Origin: Magnetococcales bacterium
GTDB taxonomy: Bacteria; Pseudomonadota; Magnetococcia; Magnetococcales; JADFYX01
Direction of reading: 5' to 3'
Assembly: GCA_002753565.1 (NCBI GenBank)
Contig: PEAM01000017.1
Span: 21,804 to 85,803 of the forward strand
Length of the DNA: 64,000 nt
Position numbers and translations under genes: made by a program. Of the stretch, positions 55,716-64,000 are shown one piece after another; within the stretch, counting starts at the first letter, position 1, and every line of letters begins with the position of its first letter. Below the pieces are notes generated by a model, which did no database searches, had not been told where the DNA came from, and saw nothing but the letters and a program-made list of their open reading frames with translations.

Positions 55716-56687
55716 CTAAAAAGCGGCTCCGCGCAGTCGTGCCAAACGAATAAAAAGAGCCTCCAGTACCAGACGGCGGTTTAAATTAACAACTGAAGTG
55801 CGCTCTATGATCTCCTCTACCCATTGGGATAAAGAGAGCCAACTTCGGATGGATTCCGGCTCTTTCAAGCTCTCCACACTAGCATAAATCTGATCTTGGA
55901 ACCATGCTTTGAGAAGAAGACAAACGGTAGGGAACCTCTCTTTCTGACTCCAATAGTCAGCCATGGTGACTGCCATAGAGAGGGTTCCCGGATTTAAAGC
56001 CTCGATTTCACGAAGAAAAAGCTCTCTCTCTTCCAAAATACCAGCCTCACACAACCTGATCGCCTGGCCAACATTCCCTCCACACAAATCAGCCGCATGC
56101 TGCCTCTCCTGCTCGCTGACATCGACGACTGTTTGTAAAATTTGCACAATTTCCCCCTTTTCCAAACCAGAAAAGCGGCTTTTATTGCATCGGGAGCGGA
56201 TAGTGGGGAGTAGAGCACCGGGCCGATAGGTGTTGATGATCAGAATGGATTGATCCGGTGGCTCTTCCAAGGTTTTCAACAGGGCGTTGCCAGCCGCCTC
56301 GTTCATTTGCGAGGCATCGTCAATCAGAGCCACCTTCCAGTCTGACTCTAAAGGGGTCAGGGAGAGAAAAGCCGAGAGTTCCCGTATTTGATCGACAGAG
56401 ATGCGGGTCTTACCCTCCACCATCTCCACCCGAACAAAGTCAGGATGCTGCCCCCCCGTTACCTTCTGGCAACCCGTGCAGATCCCGCAGGCTACGGTTG
56501 GATCTTCCCGTCTGTTTTTACAGAGAAGAATCTGCACCAAAGCGGTGGCAAGGGTCGCTTTGCCAACCCCCTTGGGGCCATGAAAAAGGTGGGAGTGTCC
56601 TGGTTTTCCCTCTTTGAGAGCCGAACGAAAACCGGTAACAATCTCTCTGTGACCAATCAGGGTTTCAAAGGTTTGGAAAGGCACCAC
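55716..56687 (-). CDS. holB: DNA polymerase III delta' subunit
   Basis: Clamp-loader subunit. Walker A is GPKGVGKATLA (residues ~38-48); the zinc module CGICTGC and an upstream Cys follow; the sensor-type SRCNKSRF (SRC motif) is at ~165. 323 residues, normal. The start is GTG, 23 bases inside the upstream tmk gene, which makes the pair tightly linked (tmk-holB as in E. coli). Confidence 0.95.
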   Translation of the reverse strand: MVPFQTFETLIGHREIVTGFRSALKEGKPGHSHLFHGPKGVGKATLATALVQILLCKNRREDPTVACGICTGCQKVTGGQHPDFVRVEMVEGKTRISVDQIRELSAFLSLTPLESDWKVALIDDASQMNEAAGNALLKTLEEPPDQSILIINTYRPGALLPTIRSRCNKSRFSGLEKGEIVQILQTVVDVSEQERQHAADLCGGNVGQAIRLCEAGILEERELFLREIEALNPGTLSMAVTMADYWSQKERFPTVCLLLKAWFQDQIYASVESLKEPESIRSWLSLSQWVEEIIERTSVVNLNRRLVLEALFIRLARLRGAAF

Positions 56688-57342
56688 ACACCCTCTCCCA
56701 TATCAGCGCCTCCAAGGTATCGGCCTCTTGATTGGCATCCACCTGAAAAAAACGTTTGGGCTCCGCTTTGGCCAACTGGCGAAACCCCGCGTTAACCTGT
56801 TGATGAAACGTGTCCCCAACCCGTTCAAATCGATCCTCCGAGGCGCTGTTCTGGCTGTTCATCTCCTGCCGGGGTTCTGTGCGGGAGAGGCCAATTTCGG
56901 GATCGATATCCAACAGAATGGTCAAATCTGGTGTCAACCCAGAGGTGGCCCAACGGTTGAACAGAGTTAGATGGTCCCGATTCATTCCTCGACCATACCC
57001 CTGATAGGCCAGGGTACTATCGGCAAAACGGTCACACAAAACCCACCCCCCTCTTCGCAAGGTGGGATAAAGCCGTTTTTGAACATGTTCCGTTCGAGCC
57101 GCCATCACCAACATCAGCTCTGTTTTCGGATCCATCCCCTCCGGATGGCCAGTCACCAAAAGGGTCCTGATCTGCTCTGAAAGGGGAGCGCCGCCCGGTT
57201 CTCGGGTCATAACCACATCCACCCCAGACATGGCAGGGTGTTGGCCCAACCGTATAGCCAGTCGTTGAATCTGGGTCGACTTTCCAGACCCCTCTCCCCC
57301 TTCAAAGGTGATAAAACGTCCAAACGTGCTGGGATTTCCCAC
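56665..57342 (-). CDS. tmk: Thymidylate kinase
   Basis: Phosphorylates dTMP to dTDP. P-loop EGGEGSGKSTQ at ~14-24, the DR(F/Y)xxS-type lid CDRFADSTLAYQGYGRG at ~97, and TREPGG for substrate binding. 225 residues. The start is GTG (MGNPSTFGRF), overlapping the mltG stop by one base; the end overlaps the holB start by 23 bases. P-loop and lid are both of the bacterial type. Confidence 0.96.
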   Translation of the reverse strand: MGNPSTFGRFITFEGGEGSGKSTQIQRLAIRLGQHPAMSGVDVVMTREPGGAPLSEQIRTLLVTGHPEGMDPKTELMLVMAARTEHVQKRLYPTLRRGGWVLCDRFADSTLAYQGYGRGMNRDHLTLFNRWATSGLTPDLTILLDIDPEIGLSRTEPRQEMNSQNSASEDRFERVGDTFHQQVNAGFRQLAKAEPKRFFQVDANQEADTLEALIWERVCGAFPNL

Positions 57343-58349
57343 TAGGGCACCTTTTTACATCCTCTCTTACGTTGATAGCAGTCTACATAGGCCTCATGCT
57401 CTCGCAAGGTTTTGGAAAAGGCATGGGACCGGTCGCCCCGAGAGACAAAATAGAGGGCCTCGCTTTTTTGTGGATGGAGAGCCGCATGGATGGCCTCCCT
57501 GCCCGGATTGCTGATGGGGGTCGGGGGTAAACCAGGGATGGTATAGGTGTTATAGGGGGTTGGCGTCCTCAGGTGTTTACGGGTGATGTTGCCGTCAAAA
57601 TGGGGAATGCCATAAATAACCGTTGGATCGGTCTGCAACTTCATCTTTTTTTGCAGCCTATTATGGAAAACACGGGAAATCAGCGGACGTTCCCGGGCCA
57701 GACCGGTCTCTTTTTCGATGATGGAGGCCAAAATCAGGGTCTCATACCGGGTTAAGGAGTAGTCAGGCTCCCGCTTGGCCCACTCACTGTCCAGAATCTT
57801 TTTGGTTCGAGAGACCATGCGCGAAGCCAGGGTCAGGGCTGTCTCCTCTTTGGTGTAGTGGTAGGTATCGGGAAAAAACCACCCTTCCAGGTTGGGGGCA
57901 TCCACCCCCAGGGTTTTGGTCAGGTCAGCCTGGGAGAGCAGAGTATCACTTCCCGGCAGACCGGCCTTTTTCATGAGGTCGACCATCTCTTGAACCGTCA
58001 GCCCCTCGGGAAAAGAGAGGCGATATTGAACTACCTCACCTTTTTTGAGCTGAGAGAGAATTTCCGGAGGGGTTAAACCGGCAGCCAGTTGGTACTCACC
58101 CGCCTTGATGAACCCCTTACCATCCAGTTTGACAAGCAGACGAAACCAAGAGGCCGAAGAGAGGATGTGACGCTTTTCCAACTCTTGGGCTACCCGGGCA
58201 ACCCCCCAGCCTTTTTCTATGGTGATGGTGGTGCTCTGGGAGAGGGGTTGAATAATAAATTGAGAAAAAAGAATACCACCCAGACCCAGAGCAGCCCCCA
58301 CGACCAACAGGAGAGAGAGGGCGGCAATCAGGATTTTTTTGCGGTTCAA
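57342..58349 (-). CDS. mltG: Endolytic murein transglycosylase MltG
   Basis: Cuts nascent glycan strands of peptidoglycan. N-terminal TM helix (~8-30, ILIAALSLLLVVGAALGLGG), a LysM-like region, and the YceG domain: LEGWFFPDTYHY, catalytic Glu in ASIIEKETGL, and the C-terminal PTPISNPGREAIHAAL. 335 residues. It overlaps fabF by four bases (ATGA). In E. coli pabC sits between fabF and mltG; here it is missing. Confidence 0.96.
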   Translation of the reverse strand: MNRKKILIAALSLLLVVGAALGLGGILFSQFIIQPLSQSTTITIEKGWGVARVAQELEKRHILSSASWFRLLVKLDGKGFIKAGEYQLAAGLTPPEILSQLKKGEVVQYRLSFPEGLTVQEMVDLMKKAGLPGSDTLLSQADLTKTLGVDAPNLEGWFFPDTYHYTKEETALTLASRMVSRTKKILDSEWAKREPDYSLTRYETLILASIIEKETGLARERPLISRVFHNRLQKKMKLQTDPTVIYGIPHFDGNITRKHLRTPTPYNTYTIPGLPPTPISNPGREAIHAALHPQKSEALYFVSRGDRSHAFSKTLREHEAYVDCYQRKRGCKKVP

Positions 58350-59593
58350 TGAAAGCGCTTCAGAACCAGAGTGGCATTGGTTCCGCCAAAACCAAAGGAG
58401 TTGGACAGCGCCACATCAACCTGAGCCTGACGCACCGTATTGGCGACATAGTCCAGATCGCATTCAGGGTCTTGATCGTGAAGGTTGATGGTTGGTGGAA
58501 TAAGCCCCTCTTTCAAAGCCAGTGCCGTAAAAATAGCCTCCACACCACCAGCCGCCCCCAGAAGGTGCCCCACCATGGATTTGGTCGAGGACATCATGAT
58601 TTTTTTAGCCTGATCTTCACCCAAAACCGCTTTAACCGCCTGGGTTTCACCAATATCACCCAGCGGGGTTGAGGTGCCATGGGCGTTGATATAGCCCACC
58701 TGATCGGGGTTGATGCCCGCACTGTTCAAAGCGGCAACCATACAACGAGCCGCCCCTTCTCCACCCGGTGAGGGGGCGGTAATATGGTGGGCATCTCCCG
58801 ACATGCCGTAGCCGGAGACCTCCGCATAGATGGTGGCTCCCCGTCTCTTGGCAGACGCCATCTCTTCCAGAACAACCACACCCGCCCCTTCTGCGATAAC
58901 AAAACCATCCCGGCCCGTATCCCATGGGCGGGAGGCGGTTTGGGGGTCATCGTTGCGGGTAGAGAGCGCCTTGGCTGCGGCAAATCCGCCGACAGCAAGC
59001 TCGTTGATGGCTGCCTCCGCACCGCCCGCTATCATGACATCAGCCTGATTGTTTTTAATAAGAGCCGCCGCATCGCCAATGGCATGGGTTCCGGTGGCGC
59101 ACGCCGTCACCACAGAGTGATTAGGCCCTTTCAGGCCATATTGGATGGCGACATGGCCGGAGATCAGGTTGATGAGACAGCTGGGAATAAAAAAGGGCGA
59201 GATACGGCGAGGCCCTTTCTCTTTGAGAACCATGGCTTGGTTTTGGATGGCCGTCAAACCACCAATACCGGAACCGATCATCACCCCCATGCGGGTAGCG
59301 TTCTCATCGGTAACCGTCAAACCAGCCTCTTCCCAGGCCAGACGGGCCGCCACCACACCGAATTGCATGAAGCGGTCCATCTTTTTCTGCTCTTTTTTGG
59401 GAATCCAATCCTCAACCTTAAAGTCTCGACACTCCCCAGCTATTTGACTGGCATACTCGGTCGCATCAAACAGGGTGATGGGGCCAATACCCGATTTTCC
59501 ACTTTTGATACCAGACCATGTTGACTCCGTGCCAACACCCAACGGTGTGACCAACCCCAACCCAGTGATGACAACGCGACGCTCCACAGTCAT
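58346..59593 (-). CDS. fabF: 3-Oxoacyl-[acyl-carrier-protein] synthase II
   Basis: Elongating condensing enzyme of type II fatty acid synthesis. Active-site Cys in VVTACATGTHAI, His in NAHGTSTPLGD and His in MVGHLLGAAGG. ATG giving MTVERRVVITGLGLVTPLG is preferred, with GGAG just before; the open frame reaches 16 codons further upstream but begins with an unlikely MGGDGLNLFF. About 415 residues, normal. 89 bases downstream of acpP. Confidence 0.97.
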   Translation of the reverse strand: MTVERRVVITGLGLVTPLGVGTESTWSGIKSGKSGIGPITLFDATEYASQIAGECRDFKVEDWIPKKEQKKMDRFMQFGVVAARLAWEEAGLTVTDENATRMGVMIGSGIGGLTAIQNQAMVLKEKGPRRISPFFIPSCLINLISGHVAIQYGLKGPNHSVVTACATGTHAIGDAAALIKNNQADVMIAGGAEAAINELAVGGFAAAKALSTRNDDPQTASRPWDTGRDGFVIAEGAGVVVLEEMASAKRRGATIYAEVSGYGMSGDAHHITAPSPGGEGAARCMVAALNSAGINPDQVGYINAHGTSTPLGDIGETQAVKAVLGEDQAKKIMMSSTKSMVGHLLGAAGGVEAIFTALALKEGLIPPTINLHDQDPECDLDYVANTVRQAQVDVALSNSFGFGGTNATLVLKRFH

Positions 59594-59682
59594 GAACTCC
59601 AAATAATAGATAAAAAAAAGGTTCAGACCATCCCCCCCCAATCGTCCAAGAGGGAGATGGTTGAAAAAACAATGCCTACGCC

Positions 59683-59916
59683 CTAGCTGTTGGCTTCAAT
59701 ATACTCAACAGCCTGTTTGACCGTAATAATTTTTTCTGCGGCCTCGTCAGGAATCTCACAACCGAACTCCTCTTCGAGAGCCATGACCAACTCAACGGTA
59801 TCCAACGAGTCGGCGCCCAGGTCGTTAACAAAATTGGAATCGACGTTAACCTGGTCGGCCTCAACACCCAACTGCTCTACTACGATTTTCGTTACACGCT
59901 CAATAATGTCGCTCAT
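59683..59916 (-). CDS. acpP: Acyl carrier protein
   Basis: 77 residues. The phosphopantetheine Ser is in [20 protein letters not shown] at position ~37, modified by AcpS encoded at 44.9 kb. The rest is the highly acidic four-helix ACP. AAGGGA lies before ATG. Placed between fabG and fabF, as in most proteobacteria. Confidence 0.99.
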   Translation of the reverse strand: MSDIIERVTKIVVEQLGVEADQVNVDSNFVNDLGADSLDTVELVMALEEEFGCEIPDEAAEKIITVKQAVEYIEANS

Positions 59917-59996
59917 CTGTTTATTTATCCCTTCTAATAGTAACTAGATTCCAGCAAAAAAAATTTAATCAAAGATAAGGAGAAAGTCCATGATCC

Positions 59997-60737
59997 TTAT
60001 CCCATGTACATACCGCCATTCACATGGAGGGTCTCCCCCGTAATATACCGGGCTTGCTCAGAGGCCAGAAAAGAGACTGCCGCGGCCACATCCTTCTGGG
60101 TTCCCATTTCTCCCATGGGAATTTTACTCAGAATAGCTTCAGTTGCCTTGGGATTCAACTTGTCGGTCATCTTACTGCGAATAAAACCGGGAGCGACACA
60201 GTTGGCCGTGATGTTTCTGGAGGCCACCTCCAAGGCCAACGCCTTGGTAAAGCCAACCAAACCGGCTTTTGAAGCAACATAGTTGACCTGTCCAGGATTT
60301 CCGGTTGCCCCCACCACCGAGGCAATATTGACAATACGACCGTAGCGCGCCTTCATCATCGGCTTGATAACCAGCCGAGTCAGCTTGAATACACTGGTCA
60401 GATTGACCTCCAACACCTTATTCCAATCGTCATCCTTCATCCGCATCAGCAGCCCATCACGGGTAATACCGGCATTATTGACCAGAATATCAATCCGACC
60501 AAAATCCCCCAACACCTGCTTGACCCCCTCCTCCAGACAGGGAAAAGAGGTCACGTCCGCTTCGTAGGCCTGGGATTCGGGAGAGAAGGCCCGCACCTCC
60601 TCCAACGCTTCCAGAATCCGAATGGACTCATTGCTGATCAAAAGGAGTTTAGCCCCCTGTTTGGCAAGCTCGACAGCAATGACACGACCAATACCACTGC
60701 TGGAGCCGGTCACAATGGCAACACGATCTTTGAACAT
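59997..60737 (-). CDS. fabG: 3-Oxoacyl-[acyl-carrier-protein] reductase
   Basis: NADPH-dependent SDR that reduces beta-ketoacyl-ACP. The cofactor motif is VTGSSSGIG, the NAG triad NNAG, and the catalytic Ser-Tyr-Lys is in NIASVVG with YVASKAG. C-terminus VNGGMYMG is typical of FabG. 246 residues. 53 bases downstream of fabD and 80 before acpP. Confidence 0.97.
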   Translation of the reverse strand: MFKDRVAIVTGSSSGIGRVIAVELAKQGAKLLLISNESIRILEALEEVRAFSPESQAYEADVTSFPCLEEGVKQVLGDFGRIDILVNNAGITRDGLLMRMKDDDWNKVLEVNLTSVFKLTRLVIKPMMKARYGRIVNIASVVGATGNPGQVNYVASKAGLVGFTKALALEVASRNITANCVAPGFIRSKMTDKLNPKATEAILSKIPMGEMGTQKDVAAAVSFLASEQARYITGETLHVNGGMYMG

Positions 60738-60790
60738 AGTCTCTTCCTAAAAATTTATAAATACTTGAAAAAACAAACCCGAAACAGAGA

Positions 60791-61726
60791 TTACAAGGAG
60801 GCAATCTTTTCCAGATCTTCCGGACCATTGACCGCAATGGCGCGAGCTTTTCGGTCAATCCGTTTCATCATACCGGTTAACACCTTTCCAGTTCCAAGCT
60901 CGATAAAAGTGTCAACCCCCAACGCCAACAAGCGCTGTATGGAGGCCTCCCAACGGACCGCACCGGTGACCTGTTCAACCAACTGACGACGCACCACCTC
61001 CCCTTGGCTGTTCTCTTGTGCCGAGATATTGGCAATCAGGGGAATGGAGAGGTCGGCAATCTCTATTTTGTTTAAGGCTGCCGCCATTTTATCGGCAGCC
61101 GGGGCCATAAGAGGACAGTGAAATGGAGCTGAAACCGCCAGGGGAACACACCGTTTGCCACCCCGTTCCTTAGCCAAAACCAAAGCCCGGTCTACCGATC
61201 TTTTATGGCCGGAAATGACAATTTGAGCCGACGTATTATAGTTGGCCGGCACACAAACCCCCGATGTTTCGGCTGCTGCATCCCGACAGACCGCCTCAAC
61301 CAGCTCGGCCTCCATGTTGAGCATGGCTGCCATGCTCCCTTCCCCAGGAGGAACAGCCTCTCGCATGGCCTTGCCACGCAGACGGACCAGACCGATGGCC
61401 TCCTGAGCCGAGAAACCTCCAGCTACACTGATTGCAGCATACTCCCCCAGAGAGTGACCCGCGACAAAGTCAGGTCTCACCTCGGTTTTTTCGGTGACCA
61501 TCAGATAGGTGGCAAGAGCTGTGGTTACCAGAGCTGGCTGGGTGTTCTCCGTCAAGGTTAACTGCTCTTCGGGCCCGTTGAACATCAGGTCGGTCAGCGG
61601 AAAACCGACCACCTTGTCTGCCGAGTGAAACAGCTCACCACACAAGCCGCCCTCCTCAGCGACAGTTCGACCCATTCCAACTGTCTGGGCACCCTGACCA
61701 GGAAATAGAAAAGCTATTTTTCCCAT
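60791..61726 (-). CDS. fabD: Malonyl-CoA:ACP transacylase
   Basis: Loads malonate onto ACP, feeding chain elongation. FPGQGAQ at the N-terminus, the catalytic Ser in GHSLGEYAA (~95) and the His in VSAPFHCPLM (~200). 311 residues. It is the first gene of this fab cluster: the usual upstream rpmF-plsX-fabH are not here. The 260-base space to the NYN gene must hold the promoter; I could not identify -35/-10 boxes with confidence, only a GGTTC-AAGTA-GAACC hairpin at 61859-61873. Confidence 0.97.
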   Translation of the reverse strand: MGKIAFLFPGQGAQTVGMGRTVAEEGGLCGELFHSADKVVGFPLTDLMFNGPEEQLTLTENTQPALVTTALATYLMVTEKTEVRPDFVAGHSLGEYAAISVAGGFSAQEAIGLVRLRGKAMREAVPPGEGSMAAMLNMEAELVEAVCRDAAAETSGVCVPANYNTSAQIVISGHKRSVDRALVLAKERGGKRCVPLAVSAPFHCPLMAPAADKMAAALNKIEIADLSIPLIANISAQENSQGEVVRRQLVEQVTGAVRWEASIQRLLALGVDTFIELGTGKVLTGMMKRIDRKARAIAVNGPEDLEKIASL

Positions 61727-61987
61727 GTTGTCCTTTTCATCCTATTGTTAAAGAGTCCAATAGCCAAACCCATTCCCCTCCCAGCGGAGAAAACAGGCAA
61801 GCTGCCTTCGATATCTTACTCACACTTCACGCAAGTGGGCACAGGAGAGAATGAATCAGGTTCAAGTAGAACCAGACTCTTCTCTATCAGTAGATCCCAA
61901 TCGCCAAGTTAGCACAACAGCAAGGGCGTTTGAAACCCTCGAAGGGCTCCTTGACCATTCCCCGCTTTTCTCTTGATGGCACACATT

Positions 61988-62530
61988 TCAAGGAAGGGAG
62001 TTTCCATCCCTGACCAGCTCATCTTTAATATCATCCAACTCCAAAAAGACATCAGCCTGACGACGCAGCTCATCGGCGATCATGGGTGGGTGGGTCTTCA
62101 GGGTGCTGATCACCGTCACCTGCTTGCCCAGATCCTGCGCGGCCTGGACAACACAGCGGAAATCACCATCACCAGAGAAGAGGACGCCATGGTCATAATA
62201 GGGTGCCATCTCCAGCATGCCCACGGCAATTTCGATATCCATATTACCCTTGGTCCGCTTGCTCCCAGAGATGGGGTCGATATACTCTTTCGTGGGCTTG
62301 GTAATAACCGTATAGCCGTTATAGGCCAACCAATCGACCAGGGGGCGAATGGGAGAGTAGTCCTGGTCATCCCCTAAAGCGGTGTAATAATAGGCCCGCA
62401 TCAACCGGGAACGGTTGTGAAAATATTCCAGCAGTTTCCGGTAGTCAAAATCAAATCCCAACGATCGAATCGCCGCATAGAGATTCGACCCATCGATAAA
62501 TACCATGGTTCGATCGTTTGCATAAAACAT
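61988..62530 (-). CDS. NYN-domain (LabA/DUF88) putative ribonuclease
   Basis: PIN-like NYN fold: VFIDGSNLY at the N-terminus and FSGDGDFRCVVQAAQDLGK in the middle supply the acidic residues that bind the metal. The ATG giving MFYANDRTMVFIDG is preferred, since AGGA lies close before it; the frame is open 15 codons upstream. About 180 residues, matching LabA-like proteins. Such proteins cut RNA or act as adaptors; the target here is unknown. Not part of the usual fab cluster. Confidence 0.85.
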   Translation of the reverse strand: MFYANDRTMVFIDGSNLYAAIRSLGFDFDYRKLLEYFHNRSRLMRAYYYTALGDDQDYSPIRPLVDWLAYNGYTVITKPTKEYIDPISGSKRTKGNMDIEIAVGMLEMAPYYDHGVLFSGDGDFRCVVQAAQDLGKQVTVISTLKTHPPMIADELRRQADVFLELDDIKDELVRDGNSLP

Positions 62531-62596
62531 AAAAAATCCTAAAAAAATTAGTCTATTAAAAAAAAGCGACGCCATCCAACCGATTTTTCCCCTCGG

Positions 62597-63028
62597 TTAT
62601 CTCCCCCTCTCATCTCCACTCTTATCCAGTGTAATCAAACTGAAACGGGTTAGATTGAGCTTCCTGGCACTGTCCATCAAAAAAACCACCGACCCGTGGG
62701 AGCTGTTTTTATCCGCCTGCACAATAATGATAATATCATCACGATCTTGGGTAACATCCAGCAGAGTCTGTTCGAGCTGGGACGGCAATACTTTGGCACC
62801 TTGTATAAAATAATCTCCCCGAGAATCCACCAGAATCCGCACTGTCCAGCTCTGATCATCTGCCTTGGCATTCTCGGCGGTATCCACTGCGGGCAGATCC
62901 AGTTGAATGCCTCGATCCAGCGAGAAGGTAGTGGTCACCATGAAAAAAATCAGCAGTAGGAATACCACATCAACCAGCGGGGTCACATCCATCATCACCT
63001 GGTTTTTTTTCCGTGGTCGAAAATTCAT
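62597..63028 (-). CDS. ExbD/TolR-family biopolymer transport protein
   Basis: 143 residues with one N-terminal TM helix; the Asp in VTPLVDVVFLLLIFFM is the proton-carrying Asp of the family. The rest is periplasmic. Partner of the TolQ/ExbB-like gene 20 bases upstream; together they make a proton-driven inner-membrane motor. No tolA, tolB or tonB is visible, so Tol versus Exb is unresolved. Confidence 0.92.
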   Translation of the reverse strand: MNFRPRKKNQVMMDVTPLVDVVFLLLIFFMVTTTFSLDRGIQLDLPAVDTAENAKADDQSWTVRILVDSRGDYFIQGAKVLPSQLEQTLLDVTQDRDDIIIIVQADKNSSHGSVVFLMDSARKLNLTRFSLITLDKSGDERGR

Positions 63029-63048
63029 GGCGGTTATTCCATTATTGT

Positions 63049-63654
63049 TCAGTTACCAGATTTGATCATCTCGACAACCACCAACGCCGCCCTTTCCAGG
63101 GCTACCACATGACGATCAATTACCCGGTTGAAATAGCGATGGAAAGCCACCGATGGAATGGCAACCGACAGACCAGATGCGGTAGAGATCAACGACTCAC
63201 CAATACCGCTTGCCAAGACCGACGGGTCGCCAACCCCCACACTGGAGATAACGGTAAAGACCTTGATCATCCCCAAAACCGTCCCCAGCAAACCCAACAG
63301 CGGTGTGATGGAGGCGATAGTCCCCAACAGGGTGAGAAACCGCTCCAGATGGACCACCTCTTGGCGCCCGGCCTCCTCCACCACCTCCTTGATAAGCTGT
63401 CGGCGCTCCCCACTCTTCTCCAGCCCACTCAACAGGGTCTTTCCATAACTGCTCTGGTAGGAGAGGCAGACCGCTTTGGCCTCTTCCAGATCCCCCTGTT
63501 TGACCAGAAACTCAATCCGCTGAACCTCTTGGCTGGGAATAATATGGTTGGTACGCAAAGACCAAAGCCGCTCAAGCACAATGGCAAGCGCCAACACCGA
63601 GCAGATGCCAATCGGGATCATGACAACCCCACCCTTGGAGAGAAACTCAAGCAT
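63049..63654 (-). CDS. MotA/TolQ/ExbB proton channel family protein
   Basis: 201 residues with three hydrophobic segments: the N-terminal VVMIPIGICSVLALAIVLERLW (~9-30), TLLGTIASITPLLGLLGTVLGMI (~110-135) and the one near ESLISTASGLSVAIPSVAFHRYF (~155-180). TLLGLLGTVxGM is the family signature. Upstream of the ExbD/TolR-like gene. The ATG is preceded by AGGATGG-like sequence and the next gene upstream is tRNA-Gly, 147 bases away. Confidence 0.93.
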   Translation of the reverse strand: MLEFLSKGGVVMIPIGICSVLALAIVLERLWSLRTNHIIPSQEVQRIEFLVKQGDLEEAKAVCLSYQSSYGKTLLSGLEKSGERRQLIKEVVEEAGRQEVVHLERFLTLLGTIASITPLLGLLGTVLGMIKVFTVISSVGVGDPSVLASGIGESLISTASGLSVAIPSVAFHRYFNRVIDRHVVALERAALVVVEMIKSGN

Positions 63655-63800
63655 GATTCCATCCTCTGGACAGAAGAGAGCGGTGACAAAGGCAAAGAGG
63701 AAGGTTTGAAGAGGGTACGGAGAGCAGACCCCAATAGAGGGGTCGAGAAAAGGATGCCACTGGAAAATAAAGGTTTTTTAGAAATGGCATAGAAAAAGAA

Positions 63801-63875
<75 letters not shown>

Positions 63876-63898
63876 AATATCCAAAAAAAAGGGTACAG

Positions 63899-63926
63899 AA
63901 TAAAATAAAATAAAATAATAAAAAAA
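63899..63926. repeat. AAAAT tandem repeat between the two tRNA genes
   Basis: Three copies of TAAAA followed by an irregular TAATA and an A-run, in the gap between tRNA-Gly and tRNA-Cys. It may be a slip-prone spacer or the promoter region of the tRNA unit. Confidence 0.6.
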
Positions 63927-63931
63927 TCCGC

Positions 63932-64000
63932 TGGAGGCCGGGGTGGGATTCGAACCCACGAGTGAAGGTTTTGCAGACCTCAGCGTTAGCCTCTTCGCCA
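63932..64000 (-). tRNA. tRNA-Cys (anticodon GCA), 5' end outside window
   Basis: The minus-strand sequence has the anticodon loop CTGCAAA in a GAGGT/ACCTTC stem, the T-arm GTGGGTTCGAATCCCAC, and the 3' end GGCC-T-CCA. The 5' acceptor half lies past the window edge. Confidence 0.95.

Overview
The window is a gene-dense stretch of chromosome (about 60 protein genes, two tRNA genes, few gaps over 250 bases) from a Gram-negative proteobacterium. Evidence for this is the ISC iron-sulphur system with HscA/HscB, a TolQ/TolR-type pair, a YhdP/AsmA-type envelope protein, GlnE, the fabD-fabG-acpP-fabF-mltG-tmk-holB order, lepA-lepB-DUF4845-rnc-era-recO, and a FliX-like flagellar protein. The mixture of alphaproteobacterial traits (FliX-like protein, two adjacent cysteine desulfurases) and gammaproteobacterial-type gene order fits a deep-branching lineage such as the Magnetococcales. 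That placement is inference; no magnetosome gene, phage, insertion sequence or CRISPR array is visible.

Layout. 1-5.6 kb: two cysteine desulfurases (the first cut by the window edge), iscU, iscA, hscB, hscA. 5.7-9.6 kb, minus strand: dynamin-like GTPase, tandem-PDZ protein, sfsA and map. 9.7-11 kb: citrate synthase. 11.3-17.8 kb: branched-chain amino acid genes ilvB-ilvH-ilvC, the phospholipid pair psd-pssA, then leuA. 18-24.8 kb: FliX-like gene, lepA, lepB, DUF4845, rnc, era, recO and a 56-residue Trm112-like gene. 25-31.3 kb: M16C protease, N-acetylglutamate synthase-like protein, ThiO-type oxidase, mnmA. 31.3-33.4 kb: HAD phosphatase, small unknown genes and an HPP-family membrane protein.

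33.5-45 kb is rich in signalling genes: a CHASE2 adenylate cyclase, a GAF/HD-GYP protein, a three-receiver protein with a degenerate cyclase domain, and a GAF-GspE/PilB ATPase. Between them lie metG and the detached end of the ISC operon (ferredoxin and IscX). 44.9-52.8 kb: acpS, pdxJ, a YhdP-like giant, glnE and an HNH nuclease. 52.8-61.7 kb, minus strand: fabD-fabG-acpP-fabF-mltG-tmk-holB, a PSP1/RicT-type gene and a TatD-radical SAM fusion. 62-63.7 kb: a NYN-domain protein and a TolR/TolQ pair. The window closes with tRNA-Gly(GCC) and a truncated tRNA-Cys(GCA).

Most of this is housekeeping. The points that stand out are: the ISC operon split into two blocks about 36.5 kb apart; an HscB with a eukaryote-like four-cysteine N-terminus; related GAF domains on two different outputs (c-di-GMP hydrolysis and a secretion/pilus ATPase) in one neighbourhood; a triple-receiver protein whose cyclase domain has lost a metal-binding aspartate; strong hairpins without U-tracts; an inverted-repeat leader before lepB; and a tmk-holB-PSP1 order resembling the Firmicute tmk-holB-yaaT region. 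I did not find a clearly new multi-gene system.
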